From Actinomycetota bacterium (GTDB lineage Bacteria > Actinomycetota > Actinomycetes > Actinomycetales > Microbacteriaceae): a stretch of 45,463 nucleotides of DNA. The notes under the pieces were generated by a model. The model was not told the origin of the DNA, searched no databases, and saw only the letters and a program-made list of their open reading frames with translations. Shown one piece after another: positions 16,722 to 24,809 of this stretch (position 1 is its first letter; the number at the start of each line of letters is the position of its first letter). The stretch lies in NCBI GenBank assembly GCA_018268515.1, contig JAFDWK010000059.1:1-45463 (forward strand), read 5' to 3'. A program made the position numbers and the translations under genes.

Positions 16722-17366
16722 ATGACTGACAATGACGCGCCGGATTGGGTCGGGTTCGGGTATTCCGAGATCGCATTCCTGTTGTCGCAGATGGACGGGC
16801 CGGCGATAGAGAAGGCGCGAGGCTGTTTCGACTTCCAGCCGTCGGTCTTCTCGGACGAGGTGCGGGGTGCCGGGTTGTCCTCGTTGTTCGCCCGCTCGCT
16901 CGTCGTCCATCAGGACGACGACGTTCTGGTTCCCGACCGCGAAGCTGCGCTCCTCGCTGTCGGAATCGCGGGGGCACGGCTCTGGTCGAGGATCGCGTTC
17001 TTGGGCGAGGGAGAAGTCGTGGCCGACAGCGCGCTGATGATCGCGGGTGAGGAGATCACTCTCCTGCTCCAGCCGCGCAACTTCGGCTCGTGGGTGATGA
17101 TGGTCAGGTCCCCGGACCTATCCAACGGCCATGCGGTGATGGCGTTGGCCGAGAGCTTCCTCGAGGTGCACCCAGCGGGAACTGTTCTGGTCACGGCGGA
17201 GACGGGAGCAGGGGAGAGGGCGGCGCTTTTTGCTCGGACGCCCGAGGGATGGTCGGTCGACTACCCTGTCTCCGAAACGACACCCAATCCGATCTCCGAG
17301 TGTCACGACGAGACCTCGATCCTCGCATCCTTCGAATCGCTGCTCGCCCACGCCCCGAGCCTCTGA
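16722..17366 (+). CDS. Uncharacterised protein between two WXG-domain effectors (possible chaperone or immunity protein)
   Basis: The product is a 214-residue acidic soluble protein with no signal peptide or membrane helix. ATG 16722 is chosen because GGGAGAGGGA lies 9 bases upstream; an earlier in-frame ATG at 16689 lacks a good site. An N-terminal helical part (FGYSEIAFLLSQMDGPAIEK, GLSSLFARSLVV) is followed by alternating strands and helices (EITLLLQPRNFGSWVMMVRS, AGTVLVTAETGAGERAALF). This order loosely recalls EspG-type chaperones of ESX systems, but I see no diagnostic motif. Its place between two secreted-type proteins, on the same strand with gaps of 36 and 18 bases, supports a chaperone or immunity role. 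Both options are inference. Confidence 0.6.
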   Translation: MTDNDAPDWVGFGYSEIAFLLSQMDGPAIEKARGCFDFQPSVFSDEVRGAGLSSLFARSLVVHQDDDVLVPDREAALLAVGIAGARLWSRIAFLGEGEVVADSALMIAGEEITLLLQPRNFGSWVMMVRSPDLSNGHAVMALAESFLEVHPAGTVLVTAETGAGERAALFARTPEGWSVDYPVSETTPNPISECHDETSILASFESLLAHAPSL

Positions 17367-17384
17367 CATCGGCATGGATGCACG

Positions 17385-18581
17385 GTGAGCGGCATGTACG
17401 GCGCGGACGTCGCGCAGCTGCGCGCGCTGGCGCACCAGTTCGACCAGCACGCGCAGGAACTCGACGCGCATCGGATGACGATCGGGAACGGGATCCGGAT
17501 CTCGGCCTGGATCGGCCCGGTCGCGGTGCGGTTCCGGCGCCAGTGGGACTCCGACTACAGCCGACGCGTGCACGTCGCCGCGGCGACGCTGCGCACGGCG
17601 GCACAGTCGCTCCGCCGGAATGCCGATGAGCAGGATCGGGCGAGCGCCGCAGACGGGGGAGGGACCGGGCGAGCGACACCGTCCGAGGGAGGTAGGGCTG
17701 CGGGGTCCGCTCCCGATTCCACGGCCGACATCTATCGGAACATCCACTCCATGAGGGCCGGGGACGACGGCGTCCGCGTTCAAGTGATCAGGGGAAGCGA
17801 TGGCGTCGACCGCGTCGTCGTCTACATCAACGGCACCGGATCGGCGTCGCACGGACTCTTCACCGTCGGAAGCAACGCGCAACTCATGCTCGGTGAGGGC
17901 AACAAGACCCTTGATTACGTGCGCGGCATCGTCGCTAAGGCGGCTGCCGATCATCCGGGGGCAGAGATCATGCTTGCCGGATACAGCCAGGGCGGGATCG
18001 TGGCCCAGCGGTTGGCACAGGAACATCAGTTCCCGATCTCGACGGTGGTCACCTTCGGTTCGCCTCGGCTTCCGAGCAGCGGTCTGGGCGGAATCGACGT
18101 CGTCAGGCTCGAGCACAACGGCGATCCGATTCCCGGGACTGATCTGGAGGGCGTTCTGGCCGGCGAGGTCGACGCGGCGAATGCCGCCAACGCCCACGCG
18201 CACGGCGGGTCCGACGTAGTCTTCCGCGGAGGGAATCCATTCCAGGGATCCGCCGCGCTGTCCGGCGGGATCGCGGACGGCGCGTCCCGCGGCGCACGTG
18301 GCGCGGCCGACGCCGGAGTAGCGGCGTTCGCCGGGATACCGGTTCCTGGGGTCCGGGAGGCGGTCCAGCTCGGGGCGGCGACGATAGCGGGCGCGGGCGG
18401 GGGCATCATGGGAGCCGTCCAGGGTGCCGGGGCAGGCTTCCTCGCGGGTAATGCGCACGTGCATCAGCCCGACTATGTGTGGCTCGCCGACCAGTTCGAC
18501 AAGAGCGGCCGTGTCGCCGACACGTCCGGACGGGAAGCATTGAGGCGGTTCGAAGGTCAGGTCGTCGATGACCAGCTGTGA
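17385..18581 (+). CDS. WXG100-like domain fused to alpha/beta-hydrolase (candidate type VII lipase effector)
   Basis: The 398-residue protein begins with a ~95-residue WXG100-like hairpin (ISAWIGPVAVRFRRQW, Trp-Ile-Gly). A Gly/Ser linker leads to an alpha/beta-hydrolase domain (~115-300). The nucleophile elbow is AGYSQGG with Ser201, and the oxyanion side strand is RVVVYINGTGS. VVTFGSPRLP is the strand after the elbow, as in lipase_3 and PE-PPE-type hydrolases. The likely acid is Asp247 (EHNGDPIPG), and the likely base is His271 or His273 (NAHAHGGSD). The C-terminal ~100 residues are Gly/Ala-rich and hydrophobic, possibly for membrane contact. The start is GTG 17385 or ATG 17394. Secreted lipases are known type VII effectors in firmicutes. 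Substrate and target (competitor, host or own envelope) are unknown. The upstream sister effector shares the N-terminal domain. Confidence 0.88.
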   Translation: MSGMYGADVAQLRALAHQFDQHAQELDAHRMTIGNGIRISAWIGPVAVRFRRQWDSDYSRRVHVAAATLRTAAQSLRRNADEQDRASAADGGGTGRATPSEGGRAAGSAPDSTADIYRNIHSMRAGDDGVRVQVIRGSDGVDRVVVYINGTGSASHGLFTVGSNAQLMLGEGNKTLDYVRGIVAKAAADHPGAEIMLAGYSQGGIVAQRLAQEHQFPISTVVTFGSPRLPSSGLGGIDVVRLEHNGDPIPGTDLEGVLAGEVDAANAANAHAHGGSDVVFRGGNPFQGSAALSGGIADGASRGARGAADAGVAAFAGIPVPGVREAVQLGAATIAGAGGGIMGAVQGAGAGFLAGNAHVHQPDYVWLADQFDKSGRVADTSGREALRRFEGQVVDDQL

Positions 18582-18929
18582 GGTGGCGCAGCCAGCCGAT
18601 TCCGAGAAGTGCGAGGAGCCCGAGGTTGGTGCCGACGTGAGCCACATCCTCGAGGACGAGAGGGATCCGATGCGGATCCTGGCGCTTTGCATCGGAACCG
18701 CTTCAGTCACCATCCGGACCGCGATCGTCAGGTCCAGATCCGAGTTCTCGCACACGGGGCCACATTCGCGGGACACGAATACCCGTGCGTTCTCTCGGCC
18801 ATTCTGCGCGGGGCCGGAAACCTATCGTTCCGGCGGCGTCCCCGTGGTGGCCCGCGGGAACGAAGCGCGGCGGACCACCCCGACCACCGCACCACTCAGA
18901 CCGCTCCTCAGCGACCAAGGAACCCGCGA
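18582..18929. other. Gap without a supported gene
   Basis: These 348 bases carry no reading frame I can support on either strand. A short minus-strand frame ending near 18645 has a hydrophobic stretch (HVGTNLGLLALLGIGWLRHL) but no ribosome-binding site, and a stop lies just before it; it may be a remnant. One hairpin, GCCGGAA-N8-TTCCGGC, spans 18813-18834. It lacks a T tract, so it could be an operator or a weak terminator for the effector genes. A promoter for the next gene is presumably here. Confidence 0.5.
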
Positions 18930-20429
18930 ATGACAACTCAACGCCTCACCCCTGAGCCGCCGCTCGATCAGCCCTTCTACGGGATCCCGTTCTTCGACGG
19001 GCTCAAGCGCTTCGTGCAGAAGGCGTTCGTCTACACGGGCCGAGCGAGCCCGTCGGAGTACTGGTGGGGGGCGCTGGGCTTCGCCATCGCCTACTTCGGC
19101 GGAGCCATCGCCGTCAGCATCGTCGTCTGGCTGTTGTCAGCGCTTGGCGGTGCCGCGGGCGGCGCACTATATGTCATCACCAATGTGCTCGCATTGTTGC
19201 TGTGGGTGGCGTTCTGGCTCGCCCTGTGCGTTTTGTGGCTCGCGACGATCTCTCTGGGCGTGCGACGCCTGCACGATGCCGGGGATCCGGGCACCTACTA
19301 CCTCTTCTCGCTGATCCCCTTCGCGGGCGGGATCGTCCTCCTGGTGCTCCTGTTGAAGGCTCCGAGCCCGCTCGGTCTGAGGTATGACTTGCCGCCGGGC
19401 ACGACCCGCGGCTACCTGTTCGTGTCGACCAGGATCTACCCGACGACCTCCCCTGGTGCCGTGCTCGACTCGGGCTACGCTGCGCCGACTGCACCCGGGT
19501 ATCCGGCACCCGTGGCAGGTCTCGGGGTGCCGACCGCACCTGGATACGCGGCCCCAGCCTCCGGTTTCGCTGCACCAGTTCCCACGGGGTATGCGGCGGC
19601 GGCTTCGGACTTCTCCGCTCCTGCAGTGCCGGGTTTCACTGCCCCCGCGATTCCGGAACAGCCCGCTCCGGCCCCGGGCTTCGCGCCCAGCGGCATCGTC
19701 CCCACGGCGCCCACGGTGCCGTCTTTCCCCAGGGCTGATGCCGTGCCTCCGGTCCCGCTCGTGCCTCCGGTCCCGCCCGTGCCTCCGGTCCCGCTCGTGC
19801 CTCCGGTCCCGCTCGTGCCTCCGGCTTCGGCGGTGCATCCCGTCCCCGCCGCTCCCACGACCGATGCCGTGCGTCTGGACTCGTCGGTGCCTTCGGTCCG
19901 TGTGCCTCCCGTTCCGGCCGGGGGGCCCATCCAGTCCATTCCCTGGGTGGACGCGGATGTGCGCCCGGTGCCCGCTGCGCCGCCTGCCGCTGTCGTTCCT
20001 CGTGACCTCGCCGGACCGGCGATCGTTGCGGCTCCGTTCCCGCCAGCGGCGGACGACGATCTTGAGTCGACCAGGGTGGCGCCGCAGCCGGTGGGCGCCT
20101 GGCGGCTCGTGCTGGCCGACGGGCGGCAGATCTCCCTCGGCTCGTCCGCGCGGCTGGGGCGTGACCCGGGGCCGGATCCTGCGGATCCTTTCGCGCTGCT
20201 CATACCCCTGGACGATCCGGCCAAGTCGATCTCCAAGACGCACGTCGCTCTCGAGGTCTCGGTTGACGGGATCCTCGTCACCGACTTGCACTCGACGAAC
20301 GGCACGATCGTGCGCATCGCATCCGGGGCGCAGACCGTGCTCGCACCGGACGCGCCTTACCGCCTGTCGGTGGACGCCGAACTGCAGATCGGCGACTATC
20401 GGACGCACCTGCGGCGTGAGGAGTCGTGA
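18930..20429 (+). CDS. DUF805 membrane protein with C-terminal FHA domain
   Basis: This is a 499-residue protein. Residues ~20-150 are a DUF805 membrane domain: RASPSEYWWGALGFA at the first helix, then helices around VSIVVWLLSALGG and LLLWVAFWLALCVLWLA, and the typical RRLHDAGDPGTYYL motif. A ~240-residue Pro/Ala/Val-rich linker contains a VPPVPL hexapeptide array. Residues ~390-497 are a canonical FHA domain: RLGRDPGP, SISKTHVAL and LHSTNGTIV. The same FHA type closes the next gene. The ATG at 18930 has only a weak RBS. The stop overlaps the next start (TGATG). It probably brings a phospho-Thr-binding module to the inner membrane near the secretion motor. Confidence 0.9.
   Translation: MTTQRLTPEPPLDQPFYGIPFFDGLKRFVQKAFVYTGRASPSEYWWGALGFAIAYFGGAIAVSIVVWLLSALGGAAGGALYVITNVLALLLWVAFWLALCVLWLATISLGVRRLHDAGDPGTYYLFSLIPFAGGIVLLVLLLKAPSPLGLRYDLPPGTTRGYLFVSTRIYPTTSPGAVLDSGYAAPTAPGYPAPVAGLGVPTAPGYAAPASGFAAPVPTGYAAAASDFSAPAVPGFTAPAIPEQPAPAPGFAPSGIVPTAPTVPSFPRADAVPPVPLVPPVPPVPPVPLVPPVPLVPPASAVHPVPAAPTTDAVRLDSSVPSVRVPPVPAGGPIQSIPWVDADVRPVPAAPPAAVVPRDLAGPAIVAAPFPPAADDDLESTRVAPQPVGAWRLVLADGRQISLGSSARLGRDPGPDPADPFALLIPLDDPAKSISKTHVALEVSVDGILVTDLHSTNGTIVRIASGAQTVLAPDAPYRLSVDAELQIGDYRTHLRREES
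19741..19838 (+). repeat. 18-bp tandem repeat coding VPPVPL
   Basis: About five copies of GTGCCTCCGGTCCCGCTC, one with a Leu-to-Pro change, lie in tandem in the linker of the DUF805-FHA gene. The identical codons across copies suggest recent slippage, so the number may vary between strains. Confidence 0.85.
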
Positions 20430-22279
20430 TGGCGAAGCAGCACAAGCTCGCGAACGCCCGAATCGAGATCGATTCCGGTCTTCCGATCGACCGCGTGCTC
20501 GAGATCGCCCGGCATGCGGTGGGCACGCAGAAGAGCCTGCGGATCATCGGCGAGGGGGAAGGCGGGATCCGCGTTGCGCTGAACGGGCTTCTGGGCGGCG
20601 CGCTCATGAATTTCGTCGTGACCGCCGAGGCAGAAGGCGGGCGGAGCCGGGTGATCAGCGCGATCGAGGCGTACCGGACCTCTCAGACGACGGTGTACTT
20701 CATCCCGGTCGGACCGAAGTCGCTGGAGGGGATCGGGATCTATCGCCGGTTCATGACGACGTTCGGCCAGGCCATGCAAGCCGCCGATCCGTCGGCGCGG
20801 ATCCAGATGATCGAGCGCGAGGACAGGGCGCCGTCGGTCTCCGCTCCTGCCGTCGCGTACGACGCCGCGGCCGCGCAGGCTGCCGGGGCTCCTGCACCCG
20901 CGCCCGTAGTGCCCGCGCCCGCGGTTCCGGCAGCCCTCGGCGCTCCCGCCCCGGGCGCCGCGCCGCATGCGGCCCCCGCGGTTCTGCCGGGCTTTCCGAG
21001 TCCTCCCGGGGCCGTGACCACGCCAGCCGGGATCAGCGAATCGACAGCGCGGATCGTGCAGATCGCCGGTGGTGTCGTCTTCGTCGGCGGTCTGATCTTC
21101 TGGTATACGACCCCCGGCAACGTCGTCGTGGGTCCCCTCCTGGTCGTCCTGCTCGGCGCCGTGATCGCAGGTATCGGGTTCCTCCTCGGGCGACGGGCCA
21201 ACTCCGCGGCCGCAGATGAGCTCGCGGCGAAGCTCCGCCAGGAACGCGCGCTGAACGGTGCGGGCATGGCCCCGGCATCCTCGGCGGCCGTTCCCGGTCC
21301 GCCCGTCTCCGGGCCGGCGGTGCCGGTGCCCGTTGCGGTGGACCCGTCTGCACCTCCGGTTCCTGCGCCTTCGCATGGCGTCCCGTCTCCCGATGGATTT
21401 GCCGTGTCGGTACCGTCCCAGCCGGTCTCCTTCGACGCGTCCGGCGACGGTTCGACGCTGCCGTCGGAGATCCCGCCCGTGCCGCTGCCTCCGTCGGCCT
21501 CCTCGCCATCGGGCTCGGCACTCCTGCCGCTGCCGCCCGTGCCGGTGGCGCCCGCATCGGCGCCCCTGCCTGAGGCGCCCGCTATGCCGGCGCCGGCGGT
21601 GCCGTCGCCTTCGGAGCCCGTGCCGCCGACATCGATCGCGCCTGCACCTGTGCCGCTGCCGCCCGCGTCGGCGCCCGTGGTATCCCCGGCCCCCGTGCTG
21701 CTGCCATCCGCGCCCGCGGTACCGGCGAAGCCGATTCCGCAGTCCGCGTCCGGTCTCTCCGGCGGACTGATCTCATCGATCCCCGGCCCGTCGATCGCAG
21801 CGCCAGTCGTGCCGTCGATCCCCGATGCGCCGGCCTCCGGCACAGCACCGGTCGCTCCCGTCCCCGTGCCCGCGTTCGACGAACCTGAAGACGACGACCT
21901 CGACGCGACGCGCGTCGCGACCCCGGCGCCCGCCGTCTGGCTGTTCGTGCTCGCCGACGGGCGCTCTTTTCCGATCACCGCTCTGTTGCGCCTCGGCCGG
22001 GATCCGATCGCGGATCAGGCAGAGCCGGGCGCGCTGCTGGTGCCGCTCGCCGACCCGGCGAAGTCGATCTCCAAGACCCACGCCGAGGTGCGCCTGGGAA
22101 CGTCCGGTCTCCTCGTGAGAGACCTGCACTCCACGAACGGCACGGTCGTCGTCGTGGAGGGCGTGCCCACGCAGGTCGCCCCGGAGCGCCCGCAGCCGAT
22201 CACCGCCGATGCGGAACTGCGCCTGGGGGAGTACGCGATCCGGATTCTCCGCCAGGCGCCTGCCGGCCTCGTGAAGTAA
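20429..22279 (+). CDS. Membrane protein with unassigned N-terminal domain and C-terminal FHA domain
   Basis: The product is 616 residues long. The N-terminal ~130 residues form a compact alpha/beta domain I cannot name (ARIEIDSGLPIDRVLEIAR, GGIRVALNGLLGGALMNF, TTVYFIPVGPKSLEG). An Ala/Pro linker leads to two adjacent membrane helices (~215-255; VQIAGGVVFVGGLIFW and VVGPLLVVLLGAVIAGIG). A ~230-residue Pro/Ala/Ser-rich region follows, then a canonical FHA domain (~505-610; RLGRDPIAD, SISKTHAEVRL, LHSTNGTVVV). The FHA half is clearly paralogous to that of the preceding gene. The start is ATG 20429, overlapping the previous stop; GTG 20426 is possible. It is likely a membrane phospho-reader acting with the DUF805 protein. 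Confidence 0.85.
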   Translation: MAKQHKLANARIEIDSGLPIDRVLEIARHAVGTQKSLRIIGEGEGGIRVALNGLLGGALMNFVVTAEAEGGRSRVISAIEAYRTSQTTVYFIPVGPKSLEGIGIYRRFMTTFGQAMQAADPSARIQMIEREDRAPSVSAPAVAYDAAAAQAAGAPAPAPVVPAPAVPAALGAPAPGAAPHAAPAVLPGFPSPPGAVTTPAGISESTARIVQIAGGVVFVGGLIFWYTTPGNVVVGPLLVVLLGAVIAGIGFLLGRRANSAAADELAAKLRQERALNGAGMAPASSAAVPGPPVSGPAVPVPVAVDPSAPPVPAPSHGVPSPDGFAVSVPSQPVSFDASGDGSTLPSEIPPVPLPPSASSPSGSALLPLPPVPVAPASAPLPEAPAMPAPAVPSPSEPVPPTSIAPAPVPLPPASAPVVSPAPVLLPSAPAVPAKPIPQSASGLSGGLISSIPGPSIAAPVVPSIPDAPASGTAPVAPVPVPAFDEPEDDDLDATRVATPAPAVWLFVLADGRSFPITALLRLGRDPIADQAEPGALLVPLADPAKSISKTHAEVRLGTSGLLVRDLHSTNGTVVVVEGVPTQVAPERPQPITADAELRLGEYAIRILRQAPAGLVK

Positions 22280-22287
22280 GGACGAAC

Positions 22288-22701
22288 ATGTTCGCCGGAC
22301 TCAATGGATGGCACCTGGTCATCCTGCTCGCTGTGCTGGTCGTGGTCGCCGGAGTCGTCGTCGCGATCTCGGTCGCGGTCAGCGGATCCAAGAGGCGTCA
22401 GCTGGCGCCATCTCCGGCCGCACAGCCGGGGGTTCCGTATGGAACGACGTACGCCGGCGCGCCATACGGTGCAGCACCACGGACCAACACGATGGCGATT
22501 CTCTCGCTGATCTTCGCGTTCTTCTTCTCACTGCTTGCCGTGATCTTCGGGCATGTGGCGCGGAGCCAGATCGGCCGCACCGGCGAGGGCGGCCGGGGAC
22601 TCGCGACCGCCGGACTGATCCTCGGCCATCTCGGGATCCTCGGTGGTGTCATCGCCGTGATTGTCGGCGTCGTGGCAGCGACGAGCGTGCACTACTACTG
22701 A
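22288..22701 (+). CDS. Small DUF4190-type membrane protein
   Basis: This 137-residue protein has an N-terminal membrane helix (LVILLAVLVVVAGVVVAISV), a Pro/Gly/Tyr-rich segment (GVPYGTTYAGAPYGAAP) and a two-helix DUF4190 domain (NTMAILSLIFAFFFSLLAV, then IFGHVARSQI and GRGLATAGLILG). The DUF4190 part is nearly the same as the C-terminus of the next gene. RBS AAGGA (22278-22282) overlaps the previous stop. Function is unknown; DUF4190 domains are common in actinobacterial membrane proteins. Confidence 0.85.
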   Translation: MFAGLNGWHLVILLAVLVVVAGVVVAISVAVSGSKRRQLAPSPAAQPGVPYGTTYAGAPYGAAPRTNTMAILSLIFAFFFSLLAVIFGHVARSQIGRTGEGGRGLATAGLILGHLGILGGVIAVIVGVVAATSVHYY

Positions 22702-22760
22702 GCCGGGCGTCGGCTGAGAACGACAGACGCGCTCCGCGAGCGCATCACGATGGAGGACTG

Positions 22761-23867
22761 ATGACGAACGCCACAGATGCCCGCAGTGCCGCATGGGCGG
22801 AGCTGCACGAGCCGTCGACGTCTGGCGCACGGCTCGCCCAGATCGCGCAGGCGCATCCGGAGTTCGCCGATGCGGTCGGCAGGCACCCGCAGGCGTATCC
22901 TGCGCTGGTCGAGTGGGCGCAGCGAGTGAGAGGTGCGGGGGCTGGAGGCTCTGCGGCATCGACGGAAACGGGCTCTCCGGCTTCGTCGATCGTCTTGATC
23001 CGCCGGATCGCCTGGGTCGCGGTGCTCCTGCTCTTCCTGGCCTATCAGCTGCTCTACACGCCGTTCTGGGTCGTGTCCGACTGGACGATCTGGATCAAAG
23101 CCGACTTCGGCGTCGGCGGGTTCAACCTCATCGTCTCGATTCTCATGACATTGGGTGCACTCATCGGCGCGGCCATGGCTCCGACGACCGCACGTCGAAT
23201 CGCTGCACTGCTGCTCGTCGGGTTGGCGACGATCGTCCTCTTCACCTGGGCGTTCCCTTTCCTCAACGGGCTTCTCGATTTTTGGAGAGCGCTCGACGTC
23301 TGGGACTGGCCACCGCTCCTCCTGTTCCTCGCATGGGCGCTGAGCTGGCCGCTGCGAAGACCGGCGTTCGCAGCGGTTGCGGTCTTCGCGATCAGCCTCG
23401 GCCTCATGATCGTGGTGATCAACGCGAACCTCGACTTCGGGGTCCTCTCGTGGGCGGTCGGTTTCGCGGCACCTTTCGTTGCCGTCGTGGTCGCTGCGCT
23501 TGTCTCTCATGCGACTGGCCGCAGCGCTGCCGATGAGTCAGCCATCAGCCGGTCGACGGGGGCCCGCACCGGATCGCCCGTGTCGACGTCTCAGGCATCG
23601 AGCATGGTGTCCTACGAGCCCACCATGGGTACGAACATCATGGCGATCCTGTCGCTCGTGTTCGCTTTCGTGTTCTCGCTGCTGGGCGTGATCTTCGGGC
23701 ACGTGGCGCTGTCGCAGATCCGGCGGTCGGGCGAGCAGGGTCGCGGTCTCGCGATTGCGGGGCTCGTGATCGGATACCTGGGCCTCGTCGCCGCGGCCGT
23801 CGTTGTGATCTTGTGGATCGTGACGTTCTCGCAGCTCATGCAGCACGCCGGCGGCTACTACGACTGA
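22761..23867 (+). CDS. Leucine-rich-variant N-domain plus multi-helix membrane protein ending in DUF4190
   Basis: This is a 368-residue protein. Residues 1-~55 are the locus-specific leucine-rich-repeat-variant-like domain (LAQIAQAHPEFADAVGRHP, QAYPALVEWAQRV), with the invariant HPxxYPxLxxW. About six membrane helices follow (for example RRIAWVAVLLLFLAYQLLY, AAVAVFAISLGLMIVVI). After a short linker comes a C-terminal DUF4190 domain (NIMAILSLVFAFVFSLLGV, GRGLAIAGLVIGYLG). The ATG at 22761 follows GGAGG six bases upstream (22750-22754). The same N-terminal module opens the genes at 25973, 31716 (minus) and 32367, suggesting a shared docking role on the cytoplasmic face. No transporter or enzyme motif is seen. 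Confidence 0.82.
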   Translation: MTNATDARSAAWAELHEPSTSGARLAQIAQAHPEFADAVGRHPQAYPALVEWAQRVRGAGAGGSAASTETGSPASSIVLIRRIAWVAVLLLFLAYQLLYTPFWVVSDWTIWIKADFGVGGFNLIVSILMTLGALIGAAMAPTTARRIAALLLVGLATIVLFTWAFPFLNGLLDFWRALDVWDWPPLLLFLAWALSWPLRRPAFAAVAVFAISLGLMIVVINANLDFGVLSWAVGFAAPFVAVVVAALVSHATGRSAADESAISRSTGARTGSPVSTSQASSMVSYEPTMGTNIMAILSLVFAFVFSLLGVIFGHVALSQIRRSGEQGRGLAIAGLVIGYLGLVAAAVVVILWIVTFSQLMQHAGGYYD

Positions 23868-24026
23868 TCGTCCACAGGGACGCACACCGTTCGCCGTGCC
23901 TGGAATGGCGGCCTTCATCGCCGCGGCGCCCCTGACTTCCGGGGCTTTCGCCCGCCCTCCGCATGCGCCACTGTGATCGCGACGGCTCGGGTCGTCGATG
24001 CTCGCACGGCACGGAAGGAGCGCCCG

Positions 24027-24809
24027 ATGAGTCTCGGCGATGTCTCCCAGGCGGTGGCGGAGAGCCGGGTGCGGCCATCGCTCGTCGTCGGAGGCGGATA
24101 CGTTGAATTCTGCGGCGAACAGTATCCGTTCGTGTCCGGCCGTGGGTTGACCATCGGCCGGCGAGCCGAGCTGATGCTCGACGAGGATCCTCGATTGCCT
24201 GCGCGGATGTTCGCCATCGCGCATGCATCCGACTTCTGGACGCTGCGCAACACCGCGTCGGGGCTGACCGCTCGGGCGGCGGAGGCGGGCGGGGCGCGGA
24301 GCGCGCGACTCGCGCCGGGGCAGGCGATCCCGCTGGTCTTCGAGGACACGGTGGTCTCGTTCGGGTTCGGCCGGACGAGCTACGAGTTCACGGTGCACCT
24401 CATCCGGCCCGTCTACACGGAGCCTCCGGTCGAGAGGGACGACGGCGGGATCCTCGCCGCGGCCACCGCAGGAGGCATCGCGCTCACGCCCTCCCAGCAG
24501 CTGGTGATCCTCGCGCTCGCGGAGCCGACCCTGTGCCGGGGCGGGAAGGGACTCGGGGAGGTCCCCACCGCAGCGCGGGCAGCCGCACGACTGGGATGGA
24601 ACGTCACCCGGTTCAACCGCAAACTCGACAATGTCTGCGACAAGCTCGATCGCCTGGGCGTGGAGGGCATGCGCGGCGGCATCGGCTCCTACGCCACGAA
24701 TCGCCGGATCCGACTGATCGAGTATGCGATCGGATCCGGGATCGTGAGCAGTGCGGGCCTTGCGCTGCTCGATGCCGAGAGGCTCGGGCCTCTGCGGGAG
24801 GCATGCTGA
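24027..24809 (+). CDS. FHA-like plus winged-helix-like protein, second copy
   Basis: The 260-residue product is a paralogue of the protein at 9966. The C-terminal ~105 residues are strongly conserved (LTPSQQLVILALAE, AARAAARLGWNVTRFNRKLD, CDKLDRLGVEGM, TNRRIRLIEYAI). The FHA-like half is more degenerate: LTIGRRAEL keeps Gly-Arg, but the Ser/His loop is replaced by LPARMFAIA, so phospho-Thr binding is doubtful. A very good RBS (GGAAGGAG, 24012-24020) precedes ATG 24027. The decayed kinase copy follows, so gene order mirrors part of the main operon with the pair inverted, and the region may derive from a partial duplication. A regulator or adaptor role is inferred. Confidence 0.7.
   Translation: MSLGDVSQAVAESRVRPSLVVGGGYVEFCGEQYPFVSGRGLTIGRRAELMLDEDPRLPARMFAIAHASDFWTLRNTASGLTARAAEAGGARSARLAPGQAIPLVFEDTVVSFGFGRTSYEFTVHLIRPVYTEPPVERDDGGILAAATAGGIALTPSQQLVILALAEPTLCRGGKGLGEVPTAARAAARLGWNVTRFNRKLDNVCDKLDRLGVEGMRGGIGSYATNRRIRLIEYAIGSGIVSSAGLALLDAERLGPLREAC

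Noticed and set aside
17118-18776. A 552-codon minus-strand frame across the lipase gene, with a hydrophobic stretch in a nearby frame around 18590-18645
   Set aside because: No RBS or continuous homology-like pattern is visible; the hydrophobic stretch is short and follows a stop. At most it is a remnant.
22308-22760. N-terminal extension of the 22761 protein back to 22308
   Set aside because: It overlaps the DUF4190 gene in another frame and reads Arg-rich; ATG 22761 starts the module shared with three other proteins.
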